Source: Armigeres subalbatus | Lineage: Eukaryota > Arthropoda > Insecta > Diptera > Culicidae | Reading direction: 5' to 3' | Length of the DNA stretch: 64,000 nt | Assembly: GCF_024139115.2 (NCBI RefSeq) | Contig: NC_085141.1 | Coordinates: 243,589,047-243,653,046, forward strand | In this document: positions 61,690-64,000 of the stretch, one piece after another | Layout of the letters: every line of letters starts with the position of its first letter | Numbering within the stretch: the stretch's first letter is position 1 | Position numbers and translations under genes: made by a program | Notes under the pieces: model-generated | Databases searched by the model: none | What the model was told of the DNA's origin: nothing | Seen by the model: the letters and a program-made list of their open reading frames with translations, nothing else

Positions 61690-62351
61690 ATCGACTTTTG
61701 ACCAGCATCAGTGTCGTATAACAACACCCTATTCTGAAAATAGCTTTTCAGTATCCTGCACAGGTAATCCGGAACTCTCAATCGGTGCAGGAGTCAGCAA
61801 TTGCTGCCCAGCTAGCATTGTTAAACGCGTTTTTACATCAAGTGTAATCAACGCGCAGTACCTAATACCTCTTCTGTTTAAACCTCTCGCTATCTTTGCC
61901 GTATCCGTTACCGCTCGAATTGCTTCGATGGTAGAACGGCCCTTACGGAAGCCATACTGGTTGCTAGATAAGCCACCAGCACACTCTGTATAGGCCGACA
62001 ATCTATTCAGAATGACCCTCTCTAGCAGCTTTCCAGCTGTGTCGAGTAAACAAATTGGTCTGTATGCCGAAGGATCCCCGGCTGTTTGCCAGGCTTCGGT
62101 AATAGCACCAATTTCTGCCGTTTCCATCGATCTGGGAAGTTTCCTTCGTCCATGCATCTCTGGAGGCAGCTCCTGAACATATCTGGATTGGCAAGAATGG
62201 CGTGTTTAAGGGCCAGGTTTGGAATACCATCCGGGCCTGGCGCCTTATTGAGCTTAAGTTTTCTTGCTGCTACGATAAGCTCTTCGTTAGTCACTAACGG
62301 TACCACGTCCAGCTGACTCGTATGGAGTAGCGGGCCAGTTCGATGATTCAT
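61690..62351 (-). pseudogene. LINE D RT N-terminal part (frameshifted)
   Basis: TNEELIVAARKLKLNKAPGP then DGIPNLALKHAI, FRSCLQRCMDEGNFPDRWKR, QKLVLLPKPGKQPG (62351-62070), then AYRPICLLDTAGKLLERVIL, GGLSSNQYGFRKGRSTIEAI and YCALITLDVK (motif A, 61850) where a frame change replaces the expected NAFN. Frames switch at ~62080 and ~61840. Confidence 0.85.
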
Positions 62352-62787
62352 GCCTCGGAAACAACCCGTCTACTATTTTGGCCAACATCCCCGGAGATTT
62401 CTCAGGTGGCGTGCTATTAGTCCTAGCCATCACCATCCTGTATGCATCTCCCCATGGATTATCGTTTGCCATCCTGCACAGCCGCTCGAAGCAGGCTCTC
62501 TTACTACATTTAATCTCGTAGTTCAGAGCTCTGCTCGCTGTCTGGAACACCCTGCGTCTCTCGACCTTTTCAGCGTCTGTTCTGGCACGTCGCAGCCTTC
62601 TCTTTGCTCTAAGGCAGGTTCTACGAAGGTCCGCAATTGTGTCAGTCCACCAGTACGCAGGTTGCCGATTTCCGGGGGGTTTGGTCCTCCTAGGCATCGT
62701 CACATCGCATGCACGGGTTAGTACATCGATTAACTCGTCGCCACTTAATCCCGTTGTTCGCGTCTCCCATCGTAGTGATTCTTCCAT
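62287..62787 (-). pseudogene. LINE D linker between endonuclease and RT
   Basis: MEESLRWETRTTGLSGDELI, DVLTRACDVTMPRRTKPPGN, AYWWTDTIADLRRTCLRAKR (the conserved WW stretch of R1-type linkers), RALNYEIKCSKRACFERLCR, NPWGDAYRMVMARTNSTPPE and MLAKIVDGLFPRHE. It is continuous and well preserved, ending in a frame change into the RT. Confidence 0.83.
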
Positions 62788-62852
62788 GAGTTCTGGGTTG
62801 AACTGCGAGGTGCGCCATCCTAGATCGGCTTTGCCGATCCGCCTTGTGGTTG

Positions 62853-63445
62853 CTACGGGGTATACCGGATCATAAAACGGATTTCCTGATGATCGCTGGA
62901 GGTATGCCCCTCATGAACCTCCCATTCTGGCTCCACCGTCCATCCCGCGCTGCAGAAGGTCACATCGATGCATGAATCACCGCTGGGTCCCCTGAACGTT
63001 GGCACTTGGCCTTCGTTCAGCAGGACTACGTTTAGTACCGCTAGCGACTCTAGCAGGGTATGACCTCTAGCGTTTGTGAACCGGGATCCCCAGTCCACTG
63101 CCCACGCATTGAAGTCGCCTGCTACAACTAACGGTTTTAAGCCAGTTAGTCTTGCTGCAAGAATATCTACTACCCTAGTAAACTGCACTATACTCCACCT
63201 GGGAGGACAGTAGCAGCTACAAAAGTAAACACCGTTTACCTTTGCTATAACGAAACCCTCATCGTCAGGTGATGATATTATCTCCTGGATGGGATATCGC
63301 CCGCAAGTCCAGATGGCCACCATCTGGGACTTATCCGCAATCAACTACCGTTACCGGCAGGGATGCGGTAAGGATCGGACAGCAAGGCTACATCAGCTTT
63401 ACACTCAGTAACCGACTGTTGTAGCAGCAATTGGGCCGCCTCGCA
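62853..63445 (-). pseudogene. LINE D endonuclease
   Basis: The start is legible as EAAQLLLQQSVTECKADVAL then LLSDPYRIPAGNGS and a TGA near 63351; after a frame change DKSQMVAIWTCGRYPIQEII, VYFCSCYCPPRWSIVQFTRV, LVVAGDFNAWAVDWGSRFTN (catalytic GDFNA), LLESLAVLNVVLLNEGQVPT, SGDSCIDVTFCSAG and HEGHTSSDHQEIRFMI (terminal SDH). An AP endonuclease of R1 type, interrupted once. Confidence 0.86.
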
Positions 63446-63455
63446 GTGGTTCAGG

Positions 63456-63746
63456 TTAAGCTGTGTTACCTGCGTGTCTGGATCCTTCTAGAGGCCGGAC
63501 AAGCCTGGACACCGGTGAGGTGTCTGTTGTCTGTACCCGGGGACAGATCAGACACCTTGGTGCAGCCTGACAGGTGCGAGCTTGGTGGCCTTCAGCTCCA
63601 CACCTACGGCATAGCTTACTGCGATCAGGTCCTTTACAGTCATAAGACTTATGACCGTTGCCAAGACACCTGAAACAGGTCTGAAGTGGTTGGCTTATAC
63701 TTAGCGGACATACCGACCAACCCACTTTCAGTTTAGCCTTATCCAT
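63456..63746 (-). pseudogene. LINE D gag, zinc-knuckle end
   Basis: KLKVGWSVCPLSISQPLQTC continues into FRCLGNGHKSYDCKGPDRSK, LCRRCGAEGHQARTCQAAPR and CLICPRVQTTD: two full CCHC knuckles and a third partial one, characteristic of R1-clade ORF1. Ends at a stop at 63456-63458 just before ORF2. Upstream gag sequence continues in the frame of 63972-63739. Confidence 0.87.
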
Positions 63747-64000
63747 TACCTTTTGGCCTCAGCCTGAGGTACTTGGAATGAGGCAACCTGCATTCCGCGA
63801 AGCTTTTGCGTAACCGAACCGTAGATTCCTGGATCTCGACATTGCACTGATCTCTCAGTGCGTCGACCAGGTCTCGAGCCTCGGTTACTTCATCCAGGCC
63901 CTTGCACTGGATGTTCGAAACTGGACATAGGGCTCTTACTTGAACCCCAAAGCCCAGAACTTCCTCTGACAACTTATTGTACTCAGAACTCTTCTGAGCA
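63739..64000 (-). pseudogene. LINE D gag, central part (partial)
   Basis: EEVLGFGVQVRALCPVSNIQ, CKGLDEVTEARDLVDALRDQ, CNVEIQESTVRLRKSFAECR then RPKGNG and a frame change into the knuckle segment. It has the E(V/T)..ALR.Q pattern of the gag RNA-binding region. Continues beyond the window. Confidence 0.75.

Larger units (their letters stand above)
59900..64000 (-). mobile_element. LINE D, R1-clade-like, cut by window end
   Basis: Minus-strand non-LTR element entering from the right edge. Order: ORF1 gag with three CCHC knuckles (63972-63456), ORF2 endonuclease (63445-62853), linker and RT (62787-60523) and 3' UTR. R1-clade placement rests on CFRCLGNGHKSYDCKGPDRS-type knuckles, the SSDHQEI end of the endonuclease, and the C-terminal CPECVGEVESAEHVMFACPR motif. 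There is no RNase H. Frameshifts separate the segments. Confidence 0.87.

Overview
The window looks like intergenic or intronic DNA from a large, repeat-rich dipteran genome, most probably an Aedes-type mosquito. This is inferred from the tRNA-derived SINE with an (AAG)n tail at 53.28-53.52 kb (its body resembles the Feilai group as I remember it), from the mixture of several unrelated LINE lineages, and from the many palindromic MITEs. No host gene can be called with confidence. Nearly everything recognisable is a transposable element or a tandem repeat.

Layout. 0-0.9 kb: worn 3' half of a LINE (family C-like). 2.54-3.44 kb: a 0.9-kb element with TAGGGTAAATGATR termini (element E, copy 1). 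3.86-4.31 kb: internally deleted relic of LINE family A. 7.75-11.00 kb: near full-length LINE A copy 1 with a 13-bp target duplication. 11.0-11.3 kb: promoter-like unit 'Y'. 11.33-13.80 kb: LINE C, minus strand. 13.8-18.2 kb: AT-rich island rich in GTTATAA, holding nested palindromes and element E copy 2. 18.2-20.9 kb: internally deleted LINE B. 22.96-25.22 kb: tandem duplication of a unit 'X' with a GC-box/TATA palindrome, in which MITE insertions can be read against empty sites. 25.4-26.8 kb: duplicated block 'Z' and a further Y unit. 31.55-33.87 kb: a 2.3-kb minisatellite of GGAGGAA half-units. 34.32-35.57 kb: a foldback-like element with tandem-subrepeat termini, an internal dimeric satellite and a 9-bp duplication. 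35.6-36.4 kb: second LINE B fragment. 39-41 kb: tandem repeat and two hairpin MITEs. 41.3-44.1 kb: a Jockey-like LINE (gag plus endonuclease) carrying two insertions. 44.05-48.56 kb: third X and Y units, split by LINE A copy 2 (13-bp target duplication). 52.0-53.2 kb: a 1.25-kb purine tract. 53.3-53.5 kb: SINE. 53.7-59.85 kb: I-clade-like LINE E (gag, EN, RT, RNase H) with a SINE-like insertion in ORF2. 59.9-64 kb: R1-clade-like LINE D, running out of the window.

The LINE ORFs encode the usual retrotransposition machinery: nucleic-acid-binding gag with zinc knuckles, apurinic-type endonuclease, reverse transcriptase and sometimes RNase H. Every copy carries frameshifts, stops, deletions or catalytic substitutions, so none looks autonomous. 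LINE clade names are given only where family motifs support them; A, B and C are labels for this window. The most unusual structures are the foldback-like element, the insertions at the exact dyad of a palindrome, the repeated X/Y units with promoter-like cores, and the 107-bp perfect inverted repeat inside a Jockey endonuclease.
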